Source of the DNA: Alphaproteobacteria bacterium
Lineage (GTDB): Bacteria; Pseudomonadota; Alphaproteobacteria; UBA6615
Reading direction: 5' to 3'
Assembly (NCBI GenBank): GCA_013003285.1
Contig: JABDJY010000135.1
Span: 1-11,498 of the forward strand
DNA: 11,498 nucleotides
The position numbers and the translations under genes were made by a program. This document shows, in pieces, positions 1-6,839 of this stretch (its first letter is position 1; each line of letters opens with the position of its first letter). The notes under the pieces were generated by a model that saw nothing but the letters and a program-made list of their open reading frames with translations, searched no databases and was not told the DNA's origin.

Positions 1-40
1 GGGGAGGACTTTGGACCGAGCGACTAACACCGCCCTCACT

Positions 41-63
41 CCCTCCCCCTTGATGGGGGAGGG
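41..63. repeat. G/C-rich intergenic hairpin repeat upstream of selB
   Basis: A perfect 9-bp stem (CCCTCCCCC at 41-49, GGGGGAGGG at 55-63) encloses a TTGAT loop, and a further G-rich tract runs to about position 77. Elements of this form are scattered between genes in many alphaproteobacterial genomes (general knowledge, not checked here). It has no T-tract, so it is not a textbook intrinsic terminator. It could still mark the 3' end of whatever gene lies left of the window, or act as a transcript-stabilising stem. The remaining bases of 1-105 show no coding region or other signal. Confidence 0.6.
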
Positions 64-105
64 TCGGGGTGGGGGTGGAAATTGTCGTCTTAAGGCGCCG
101 CGCCC

Positions 106-2028
106 ATGATCATCGCCACCGCCGGCCATATCGACCATGGCAAGACATTGCTGGTGAAGGCGCTGACCGGTACCGACGCCGACCGTCTGCCGGAAGAAAA
201 GCAGCGCGGCATGACCATCGATCTGGGCTTCGCCTACCACAAGTTGGCCAACGGCACGGTGCTGGGCTTTGTCGATGTGCCTGGCCATGAGCGCTTCATC
301 GGCAATATGCTCGCCGGTGTCACGGGGATCGACTACGCCCTGCTTGTGGTCGCCGCCGACGATGGCCCCATGCCGCAGACTCGCGAACATCTGGCGATCC
401 TCGATCTGCTGGGGGTGCGCCACGGCATGGTGGCGCTGACCAAGATCGACCGGGTAGAGCCGTCACGGGTCGCCGAAGTCACCGCCGCCATCGCCAACAT
501 GCTGGCGCCGACCACCCTGGCGGACGCGCCCATATTCCCGGTCTCCGCCATCACCGGCGACGGGATCGACGCCCTGGCAGCGCATCTTTCCAACGTGGCG
601 GGCGACGCCAGCGAGCGTCCGGCGAACGGCAATTTCCGCCTCGCCATCGACCGTGCGTTTACCGTCGCCGGCGCCGGACTGGTCACCACCGGCACGGTCT
701 TCACCGGCCATGTCGAAGTCGGTCAGCATGTATATCTGGCCGAATCCGGCGAAGCGGCGCGGGTGCGCGGCATCCATGCCAATAATCAGGAATCCGGCAG
801 CGGCACCACCGGGCAACGCTGCGCCATCAACCTCGCCGGCATCGACAAGGAGATCGTGCGGCGCGGCGATTGGCTGGTCTCGTCGCCCGATCTGCGGCCG
901 GTGCGCAAGATCGACACCGACCTGCTGGCGCTCGCCACGGAAATTCGCCCGCTGCGCCATTGGACCCCGGTGCATGTGCATCTCGGCGCCGCCGACGTGA
1001 CCGGACGTATCGCCATTCTCGGCGCCGACCAGATCGCCCCCGGCGCGACCGGTAAGGTTCAGCTGGTGCTCGACCATCCCATCGGCGCGGTCGCCCGCGA
1101 CCGTTTCATCATTCGCGACCAGTCGGCCCAACGCACCATCGGCGGCGGCCACGTCATCGACATTTTTCCACCCACGCGCGGCCGCGCCCGGCCCGACCGT
1201 CTGGCGATGCTCGACGCGCTCGATACCGACGATGCCGCGACCGCGCTGACCGGCGCGCTGGAGGCCGCCAGCGCCGGGCTCGACCTGCAGCGCTTCGCCA
1301 TCGCCCGCAATCTGACCGCGGACGAAATGGCGGCGGTGATCGGCCCCAGCGGCGCCGTGGTCATCGGCCCGACCAATGCGCGCCTGGCCTTCACCCAAAC
1401 TGCCTGGCAGAGCCTGCGCGACGACACGCTGGCCGCGCTCGACAAGTTCCACGCCCAACACGCCGACCGGCTCGGCCCCAGCGTCGCCCAGCTGCGCCGC
1501 AGCCTGGGCCGCCATGTGGCCGAGGAGGCCTTCAGCGGTCTGATCGACGCCTTGACCGGCGACGGCACCATCGCCAGCGACGGCATGTTGCTGCACCGGC
1601 CGAATCAGAAAGCCACCCTGGCGCCGGAGGACGAAAAGGTCTGGGTCGAGATCCAACCCTTGTTGAACGAAAAGCCCCATCAGCCGCCGGTGGTCCATGA
1701 TCTGGCCAACGAGGTTGGGATCTCGCCCGACAAGATCGCCCGCACCCTGCGCCGCGCCGCGGCCCTGGGTTTGGTGGTACAAGCCAGCAAGAACCGGTTT
1801 TTCGAAAGCGGCGCGCTGGCCAATCTCGCGACGGTCTTTGAACAGGTGGCGCAAGAAAACGCCGACGGGGTCGCCCCCGGCGCCTTCCGCGACCGCGCCG
1901 GCATGGGCCGAAATCTGGCCATCGAAGTGCTGGAATTCTTCGACCGCGCCGGCCTGTCGCGACGCGACGGCAACACCCGCCGCCTCATCCGCCCGGCCCG
2001 CGAGGTGTTTCCCCGCGCTGACGGCTAA
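106..2028 (+). CDS. selB: Selenocysteine-specific translation elongation factor SelB
   Basis: SelB is the GTPase that carries selenocysteinyl-tRNA(Sec) to ribosomes paused at UGA codons followed by a SECIS hairpin. The 640-residue product has all G motifs: GHIDHGKT (7-14), RGMT (34-37, switch I), DVPGHE (57-62), TKID (112-115) and a G5-like SAITGDG (147-153). Beta-barrel domains follow, with RAFTVAGAGLVTTGTV (183-198) and RGIHANN (221-227). The C-terminal half, to about 640, matches the winged-helix repeats that bind the SECIS RNA. The length fits the family (E. coli about 614). The start places the G1 motif seven residues in, as in other SelBs; no strong ribosome-binding site is visible. selA and selC often lie nearby but are not in this window. 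The gene implies that the host makes selenoproteins, for example a formate dehydrogenase. Confidence 0.96.
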   Translation: MIIATAGHIDHGKTLLVKALTGTDADRLPEEKQRGMTIDLGFAYHKLANGTVLGFVDVPGHERFIGNMLAGVTGIDYALLVVAADDGPMPQTREHLAILDLLGVRHGMVALTKIDRVEPSRVAEVTAAIANMLAPTTLADAPIFPVSAITGDGIDALAAHLSNVAGDASERPANGNFRLAIDRAFTVAGAGLVTTGTVFTGHVEVGQHVYLAESGEAARVRGIHANNQESGSGTTGQRCAINLAGIDKEIVRRGDWLVSSPDLRPVRKIDTDLLALATEIRPLRHWTPVHVHLGAADVTGRIAILGADQIAPGATGKVQLVLDHPIGAVARDRFIIRDQSAQRTIGGGHVIDIFPPTRGRARPDRLAMLDALDTDDAATALTGALEAASAGLDLQRFAIARNLTADEMAAVIGPSGAVVIGPTNARLAFTQTAWQSLRDDTLAALDKFHAQHADRLGPSVAQLRRSLGRHVAEEAFSGLIDALTGDGTIASDGMLLHRPNQKATLAPEDEKVWVEIQPLLNEKPHQPPVVHDLANEVGISPDKIARTLRRAAALGLVVQASKNRFFESGALANLATVFEQVAQENADGVAPGAFRDRAGMGRNLAIEVLEFFDRAGLSRRDGNTRRLIRPAREVFPRADG

Positions 2029-2044
2029 CGGCAATGGCCATCCC

Positions 2045-2053
2045 GGAGAGGAG
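2045..2053 (+). promoter_or_regulatory. Ribosome-binding site of the DUF6968-like gene
   Basis: GGAGAGGAG ends 9 nt before the ATG at 2063. A GTG codon directly before that ATG (2060-2062) is in frame and could also serve, but spacing favours the ATG. The strong site supports the 112-residue product rather than longer readings that overlap selB. Confidence 0.7.
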
Positions 2054-2062
2054 TCCATAGTG

Positions 2063-2401
2063 ATGAAATTGAAGGATGTGGGAGAAATTATTGCAGAACG
2101 GGAACTAGGTCTCGAGGATGGCCGCACCGTTCAAGTCCTGATCGGCAAGCCGCAGCCATTTCCTGACGAAAAAGATTATTACTGCCCCTTCCAAATCATC
2201 GGTATCAGGCATGAAAAAGTTTTATACGGTGCCGGAGTCGATTCAATACAGGCGCTTGTGTTGGCACTACAGATGATCGGTGCCAACCTTTACACCAGCG
2301 ACGAAGCGCGCGCGGGTACGCTCACCTGGTTCGGGCAAGGAAATTTCGGCATACCCGTCGCCTCCGCAATACAAGACCTCGTTCCAGAGGACGGCAAATA
2401 A
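2063..2401 (+). CDS. DUF6968-like small protein of unknown function
   Basis: The 112-residue, soluble-looking product has no signal peptide or membrane segment. The central pattern (CPFQIIG near residue 39, then YGAGVDSIQALVLALQMIGA, then LTWFGQG near 94) resembles the uncharacterised DUF6968 family; I recognise this by eye only. The gene starts 34 bp after the selB stop on the same strand and has its own strong ribosome-binding site, so it could be co-transcribed with selB. It is visibly more A+T-rich than selB: by hand count, 2161-2220 is about 40% G+C. That hints at a different origin and at a late insertion beside selB. It converges on the Mo-hydroxylase gene with 24 bp between stops. No function can be assigned, and nothing in the sequence ties it to selenocysteine. 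Confidence 0.8.
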   Translation: MKLKDVGEIIAERELGLEDGRTVQVLIGKPQPFPDEKDYYCPFQIIGIRHEKVLYGAGVDSIQALVLALQMIGANLYTSDEARAGTLTWFGQGNFGIPVASAIQDLVPEDGK

Positions 2402-2425
2402 CAGAGAATAAGCCGCAGTGATCGT

Positions 2426-4753
2426 TTAGACAGTCTTCGCCGCCTGTATCGCCTGCCAGACTTTCAGCGGTGTCGCCGGGGTGTCGATGTGGCGGATGCC
2501 GTAGACCGAGAGCGCATCGACGATGGCGTTTAGTCCCGCCGATAGCGCCCCCACGGTGCCCGCCTCGCCGGCGCCTTTGACGCCGAGCGGGTTGGTCGGT
2601 GTCGGCACGGGATTATCCACGATCTCAACCTGGCAGAAATCGTCGGCGCGGGGCATGCCGTAATCCATAAAAGAGCCGGCCAGCACCTGCCCGGTATCGG
2701 GATCGTAGGTCTTGTCTTCCATCAGCACCTGGCCGATGCCCTGGGCGATACCGCCCATGATCTGGCCTTTGAGCAGCAGCGGGTTGATCACCGTGCCCAC
2801 ATCGTCGACCACCCAATAGCCGACAATGTCGGTGACGCCGGTATCGGGATCGACTTCGACCTCGCAGATATGACAGCCATTGGGGAAATTGCCGGCCGGC
2901 GAACGGTAGGTCGCGGTCTCGTACAGGCCGGGCTCCATATCGGGCGGTAATTTATCGAGCTGGAAGGCCGCCTTGGCGACCTCGTGGATGCCAAGCGAAC
3001 GGTCGGTACCGGCGATGGTGAAGGCGCCCTCGGCGAAATCGATATCGGCCTCCGAGGCTTCCAGCATGTGGGCCGCCAGCTTGCGCGCCTTGTCGATGAC
3101 CTTATCCGCCACCAAGACCAGCGCACTGCCGCTCATGGTGGTCGAGCGCGAACCGCCGGTGCCGACGCCGAACGCCACCTTGTCCGTATCGCCCTGGATA
3201 TAACTGACCGAGGCCGGATCGATGCCCAACCGGTCGGCGAGGATTTGCGTCTGGATGGTGGCGTGACCCTGGCCATGGGTCACCGAGCCGGACACGATGG
3301 TCACCGCGCCGCCGGGATCGAAGCGGACCTCGGCGGTCTCCAACCCGGCATCGGCGGAATGCTCGATAGTGTTCGACATGCCGATGCCGCGCAGCTTGCC
3401 CCGCCCGGCGGCCTCGGCACGCCGCGCCGCGAACCCGTCCCAGTCGGCCATCGCCATGGCGCGATCCATATTCTCTTCGAAACGGCCGCTGTCATAGGTG
3501 TAGGTCAGCGCCGTCTTATAGGGCATGGTCTCCGGCGCGATGTAGTTACGCCGGCGCAGTTCGGCCGGATCGATGTCGAGCTTGTCGGCGGCGATTTCGA
3601 TCAGCCGCTCGATCATATAGGAGGCTTCGGGACGTCCGGCGCCGCGATAGGGCGAGGTGCAATGGGTGTTGGTCAGCATGCCCGAGACCTGCGCATGGGC
3701 CGCCGGGATGGTGTAGACCCCCACCGAAGTGCCGATATTGACCGCCGGCGGCAGGGCGCCGCGGAACGATACGGCGGCGCCGAGATTGCCCCAAACGCGG
3801 TACTTCGCGCCTAAGAAACGGCCATCCTTATCGAGCGCCAGCGCCGCATCGACGAAGTTATCGCGCGCGTCATCATCGCTGACATGGCTTTCGCTGCGAT
3901 CGGCAAGCCATTTCACCGGCCGCCCGACCCGCTTGGCGGCCCATAGCATGAGGATCATTTCCGGATAGACCGTACCGCGCATGCCATAGCTGCCGCCGAT
4001 ATCGCCGGTCACCAGGCGCAGCTGGGTCTCGGGAATTTTCAGACTGATAGCAGAGATATCTTTTCGGAAAAAATAGGGCCGCTGAAAACCGCAATTGAGC
4101 GTGTAGCGCCCGGTACCGTGATCATATTCGCCGACCACGCCGCGCGGCTCCAGAGCGTTTGCGGTCACCCGGTTGATCACCAGATGCTGTTCGACGATAT
4201 GGTCGGCGCTGGCGAAAGCGGCTTCGGTCGCGGCGGCGTCGCCGGCCTCGAAGAAATAGGCTTCGTTACCGGGAATATAGTCATAGAGTTGCGGCGCACC
4301 CGGCTGAGCGGCTTCATGGGCCGACACCACGGCGGGTAGTATCTCGTAATCCACATCCACCAATTCGGCTGCGTCTTTCGCCTGCGCCGCTGTTTCGGCC
4401 ACCACCAGCGCCACCGGATAGCCCACATTGCGTACCCGATCGACTGCGATGGCGGGCCGGTCGGGCACATGCATGGGGCTGCCGTCGCGCTTTTTGTAGG
4501 GCGCCATGGACGGCAGCGGGCCAAGATCGTCGGCGCGGTAATCGGCGCCGGTGAGAACCGCCAACACGCCGGGCGCGGCCATCGCGGCGGCGCTATCGAT
4601 GGCGCGAATTTTCGCATGGGCATGGGGCGAACGCAGGATCGCCGCATGGGCCTGCCGGCCAAACACCATATCGTCGAGATAGCGGCCCTGACCGCGCAAC
4701 AGCCGCGGATCTTCCAGCCGCGTCACGGCCTGCCCGATGGAAAACTCACCCAT
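2426..4753 (-). CDS. Molybdenum hydroxylase large subunit (xanthine dehydrogenase / CoxL form II-like)
   Basis: This 775-residue protein is a molybdopterin-cytosine-dinucleotide-binding subunit of the xanthine dehydrogenase family, which hydroxylates heterocycles or aldehydes using water. The N-terminal a/b-hammerhead domain spans about 1-140. Later motifs are GGSYGMRG (253-260), PYRGAGR (368-374), HGQGH (493-497), QGDTD (520-524), GTGGSRSTTMSG (531-542) and GVKGAGEAG (724-732), in which E730 matches the family's catalytic Glu. The PYRGAGR loop is the form II type; the AYxCSFR loop with the CO-dehydrogenase cysteine is absent, so this should not be called a true CO dehydrogenase. No signal peptide is seen, consistent with a cytoplasmic enzyme. 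The start is 18 bp after the upstream dehydrogenase stop and has a good ribosome-binding site. The [2Fe-2S] small subunit and FAD medium subunit that usually sit beside it are absent here. The substrate is unknown. Confidence 0.93.
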   Translation of the reverse strand: MGEFSIGQAVTRLEDPRLLRGQGRYLDDMVFGRQAHAAILRSPHAHAKIRAIDSAAAMAAPGVLAVLTGADYRADDLGPLPSMAPYKKRDGSPMHVPDRPAIAVDRVRNVGYPVALVVAETAAQAKDAAELVDVDYEILPAVVSAHEAAQPGAPQLYDYIPGNEAYFFEAGDAAATEAAFASADHIVEQHLVINRVTANALEPRGVVGEYDHGTGRYTLNCGFQRPYFFRKDISAISLKIPETQLRLVTGDIGGSYGMRGTVYPEMILMLWAAKRVGRPVKWLADRSESHVSDDDARDNFVDAALALDKDGRFLGAKYRVWGNLGAAVSFRGALPPAVNIGTSVGVYTIPAAHAQVSGMLTNTHCTSPYRGAGRPEASYMIERLIEIAADKLDIDPAELRRRNYIAPETMPYKTALTYTYDSGRFEENMDRAMAMADWDGFAARRAEAAGRGKLRGIGMSNTIEHSADAGLETAEVRFDPGGAVTIVSGSVTHGQGHATIQTQILADRLGIDPASVSYIQGDTDKVAFGVGTGGSRSTTMSGSALVLVADKVIDKARKLAAHMLEASEADIDFAEGAFTIAGTDRSLGIHEVAKAAFQLDKLPPDMEPGLYETATYRSPAGNFPNGCHICEVEVDPDTGVTDIVGYWVVDDVGTVINPLLLKGQIMGGIAQGIGQVLMEDKTYDPDTGQVLAGSFMDYGMPRADDFCQVEIVDNPVPTPTNPLGVKGAGEAGTVGALSAGLNAIVDALSVYGIRHIDTPATPLKVWQAIQAAKTV

Positions 4754-4762
4754 GATTTACAT

Positions 4763-4768
4763 CCCCCT
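4763..4768 (-). promoter_or_regulatory. Ribosome-binding site of the Mo-hydroxylase gene
   Basis: Read on the - strand, AGGGGG lies 9 nt before the ATG at 4753, in the 18-bp gap after the dehydrogenase stop codon. The tight spacing supports one transcript for the two genes. Confidence 0.6.
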
Positions 4769-4771
4769 GGC

Positions 4772-5857
4772 CTACAAGTTTTCGAGAATACGCTTAAGGA
4801 TCGCCGCGGTGCCGTCGCTGCCGCCAGCCTCATAGGGCACCAGCGCACCATCGGCGTAGGCTGCACAGACCGCCACATCGAGCAACCTGGCGGCCTCGCC
4901 GAACGCCGCGCCGCGGTCTTGCGTCGCCAGCCATTCGAGCAGCAGTACCACCGACAGGATCATCGCCGTGGGATTGGCCTTGCCGGTGCCGACGATATCC
5001 GGCGCCGTGCCGTGGCTAGGCTGGAATACCGCCGTGTCGTCGCCAATATCGGCCGATGGCGCCATGCCCATGCCGCCGATCAGGCCGGCGCCCAGATCGG
5101 ACAGGATATCGCCGAACATATTCTCGGTGACCACCACGTCGTAGTCCCAAGGGTTACGTACGAAATTCAGGGCCGCCGCGTCGACATATTGGCGGTCGGT
5201 CGCGATATCGGGAAACGCTTCCGCGCGCTCGTCGAATATCTTCCGGAAGAACGCCATGGATTTGAAGACATTGGCCTTGTCGACCAGCGTTACCTTGCCC
5301 GGGTGACCCGCCGCCTTGCGCTGTTGGGCGAGCCGGAACGAAAAATCGAACAGGCGCTCGGAGGTCGCCCGCGTAATCACCATGCGGTCCTCGGCCACCT
5401 CGTCATCCTCGACAGTGCCGTCGTTCATGTGCGCGAACAGGCCCTCGGTGGATTCGCGGATGATAACGAAATCCAGTCCCGCCGCTCGCGCATCGCCCAA
5501 CGGGGTCGGCGCGCCGGGTAACAGACGGATCGGCCGGACCCCGGCATAAAGCCCGAAGATCATGCGTAGCTCGATCTGGGGAATGATCTCGGTGCCGTCG
5601 GGATAGCGCACATCGGGCAGGCCCATGGCGCCGAGCAACACCCCATCGGCGCCTCGGATGGCCTCGATGACATTGTCGGGAAGCGCGCTGCCGGTTTCCA
5701 AATAGGTGCCGGCGCCAGCGTCGAGATGAACAAGGTCAAGGGCGGCAGCCGGCACACGGCGTTGTACGGCCTCGAGCACGGTCAACGCGCTGTCGGTGAC
5801 TTCGGCGCCGATGCCATCGCCGGGTAGAACAACGATACGCGGGCTGTTAGGGGCCAT
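4772..5857 (-). CDS. Isocitrate/isopropylmalate dehydrogenase family protein
   Basis: This 361-residue NAD(P)-dependent beta-decarboxylating dehydrogenase is likely cytoplasmic. Visible motifs are GDGIG (13-17), substrate arginines in ELRMIFGLYAGVRP (R98, R108), RESTEGLF (134-141), DKANVFK (193-199), TENMFGDILSD (244-254, with the metal-binding aspartates D250 and D254) and SHGTAPDI (281-288). The family oxidises a malate-type 2-hydroxyacid with loss of CO2; members include LeuB, Icd, tartrate and homoisocitrate dehydrogenases. RESTEG differs from the LeuB pattern RELTGG, and the neighbours are not leucine genes, so a catabolic role is more likely than leucine synthesis. The catalytic tyrosine that usually ends this motif is Phe141 here. 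The gene is first in a two-gene unit with the Mo hydroxylase and diverges from the bicupin gene. Its ribosome-binding site is weak. Confidence 0.92.
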   Translation of the reverse strand: MAPNSPRIVVLPGDGIGAEVTDSALTVLEAVQRRVPAAALDLVHLDAGAGTYLETGSALPDNVIEAIRGADGVLLGAMGLPDVRYPDGTEIIPQIELRMIFGLYAGVRPIRLLPGAPTPLGDARAAGLDFVIIRESTEGLFAHMNDGTVEDDEVAEDRMVITRATSERLFDFSFRLAQQRKAAGHPGKVTLVDKANVFKSMAFFRKIFDERAEAFPDIATDRQYVDAAALNFVRNPWDYDVVVTENMFGDILSDLGAGLIGGMGMAPSADIGDDTAVFQPSHGTAPDIVGTGKANPTAMILSVVLLLEWLATQDRGAAFGEAARLLDVAVCAAYADGALVPYEAGGSDGTAAILKRILENL

Positions 5858-6005
5858 GGGGAAATCTCGTTTCTTACAGCTACGCCCCTTCTTTAGAGCC
5901 TAAGCCGGGCAACGGAAAAGAATTTCTGCCATCTTCGTGTCCGGGGGTTGCGCGACCGGGACGGGCGGTCGAAATTACCGGCAAACATCGAACAAGGAAA
6001 TCGCC
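5858..6005. promoter_or_regulatory. Divergent intergenic region with a possible operator
   Basis: These 148 bp must carry the promoters for the leftward dehydrogenase/Mo-hydroxylase pair and the rightward bicupin. The only symmetry I find is an inverted repeat, CGACCG (5953-5958) and CGGTCG (5966-5971), with a 7-nt spacer. It could be a dimer-binding operator, but a 6-bp repeat in G/C-rich DNA may be chance. I see no convincing -35/-10 pair. No regulator gene is adjacent. Confidence 0.35.
5994..5998 (+). promoter_or_regulatory. Ribosome-binding site of the bicupin gene
   Basis: AAGGA ends 7 nt before the ATG at 6006. It selects this start over a possible upstream in-frame start that would add 23 residues of non-cupin sequence. 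Confidence 0.65.
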
Positions 6006-6821
6006 ATGTCTGCACCGATCACCGTCACCCATATCGACGATACCGAAATCGAACGGATGGAGGAGAAGGATGGCTGGGCGATCTCTGAGTTTCGCCTGCC
6101 GATCACCGGCGCGGATGGCAGCGCGACGGCGGTGTTTCATTCGATTTTCCGGCCCGGCTCGACCCACGCCAAGCATTCGCACGATAATTGCGACGAGATC
6201 GCGGTCTATCTAAACGGCAAAGGCGTAGTGGGCCAGAGCGATAGCCGCGCCGAAGTTACCACCGGCCACTGCCGGTTAATGCCGCGCGGTTCGGAGCATT
6301 TTTTCTATAACGAGACCGAGGGCGAAGATGCCGAGGTCATCGGTTTCTATGTCGGGGCGCCGACAGTGCCGGGCACCGGCTATAAATTCTGCGGCAAAGC
6401 CAACCCGGAAGACCTCGCGCTCCCCCGCGAGGGCTTGAACGAAGGTATTTTGGTGCGCCTGGAGGAAACGCCAGCGAGCGAACCGGACGCCAGTATCTGG
6501 TCGGGCGCCGAAGTTCGCCAACCCATCGGCAGCCATAACGGTAGCGCCAACGCATTGGTCAACGCGCGTTTCGCCCCCGGCGGCGGCTTGGCGGAACATC
6601 GCTGCGACAATTGCGAGCAGATCTATTTCGTCTCTGCCGGCAACGGTGTCGCCGGTTCCGGCGATTACCAGTCGGCCCTGCCGCGCGGCAGTTTCGTCTT
6701 CGTGCCGAAAGGCGTGCCCTTCTGGCTACGCAACGACGACAGCACCGAGACCTTGGAGGTTTATAATGTGCTCACCGGCGCCGGCAGCCTCGAAGAAGCC
6801 GGCTGCGTGCGCACCGGCTAA
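6006..6821 (+). CDS. Bicupin protein with one intact metal site
   Basis: The 271-residue protein has two cupin barrels in tandem. The first matches both cupin motifs exactly: G51-x5-H57-x-H59-x4-E64-x6-G71, and G87-x5-PRG-x2-H98-x3-N102. It should therefore bind a divalent metal. The second (from about residue 170) keeps H198 and E204, but the second histidine is C200 and the motif-2 histidine position is F239, so metal binding is probably lost or altered. Both copies carry DNC just after the first motif histidines, consistent with internal duplication. No signal peptide is visible. Bicupins include dioxygenases, decarboxylases and isomerases of small acids; the substrate cannot be read from sequence. 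Divergence from the dehydrogenase/Mo-hydroxylase pair suggests a shared pathway. The 3' end converges on the sulfatase-like gene with 18 bp between stops. Confidence 0.88.
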   Translation: MSAPITVTHIDDTEIERMEEKDGWAISEFRLPITGADGSATAVFHSIFRPGSTHAKHSHDNCDEIAVYLNGKGVVGQSDSRAEVTTGHCRLMPRGSEHFFYNETEGEDAEVIGFYVGAPTVPGTGYKFCGKANPEDLALPREGLNEGILVRLEETPASEPDASIWSGAEVRQPIGSHNGSANALVNARFAPGGGLAEHRCDNCEQIYFVSAGNGVAGSGDYQSALPRGSFVFVPKGVPFWLRNDDSTETLEVYNVLTGAGSLEEAGCVRTG

Positions 6822-6839
6822 CGACCGCGCGCGCCGGTA

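Noticed and set aside
1..105. tRNA-Sec (selC) or the end of selA upstream of selB
   Set aside because: No cloverleaf can be drawn and no recognisable SelA C-terminus is present; only the hairpin repeat is seen.
463..2127. Long open frame (554 codons) on the - strand across selB
   Set aside because: Its product is low-complexity and rich in Gly, Ala and Arg, it matches no family I know, and selB on the opposite strand is unmistakable. Long antisense frames are expected in G/C-rich DNA.
2984..3814. Open frame of 276 codons on the + strand inside the Mo-hydroxylase gene
   Set aside because: It is antisense to conserved motifs of the large subunit, and its translation shows no recognisable domain.
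2426..4753. Aerobic carbon monoxide dehydrogenase (coxL)
   Set aside because: The active-site loop is PYRGAGR (form II), without the cysteine of the CO-dehydrogenase AYxCSFR motif.
4469..5521. Open frame of 350 codons on the + strand spanning two - strand genes
   Set aside because: It overlaps the conserved parts of both the Mo hydroxylase and the dehydrogenase, and it crosses their gap without any domain signal.
6813..6838. Inverted repeat ACCGGC / GCCGGT between the convergent bicupin and sulfatase-like genes as a terminator
   Set aside because: The stem is only 6 bp with a 14-nt loop and no T-tract; it is easily chance in this composition.
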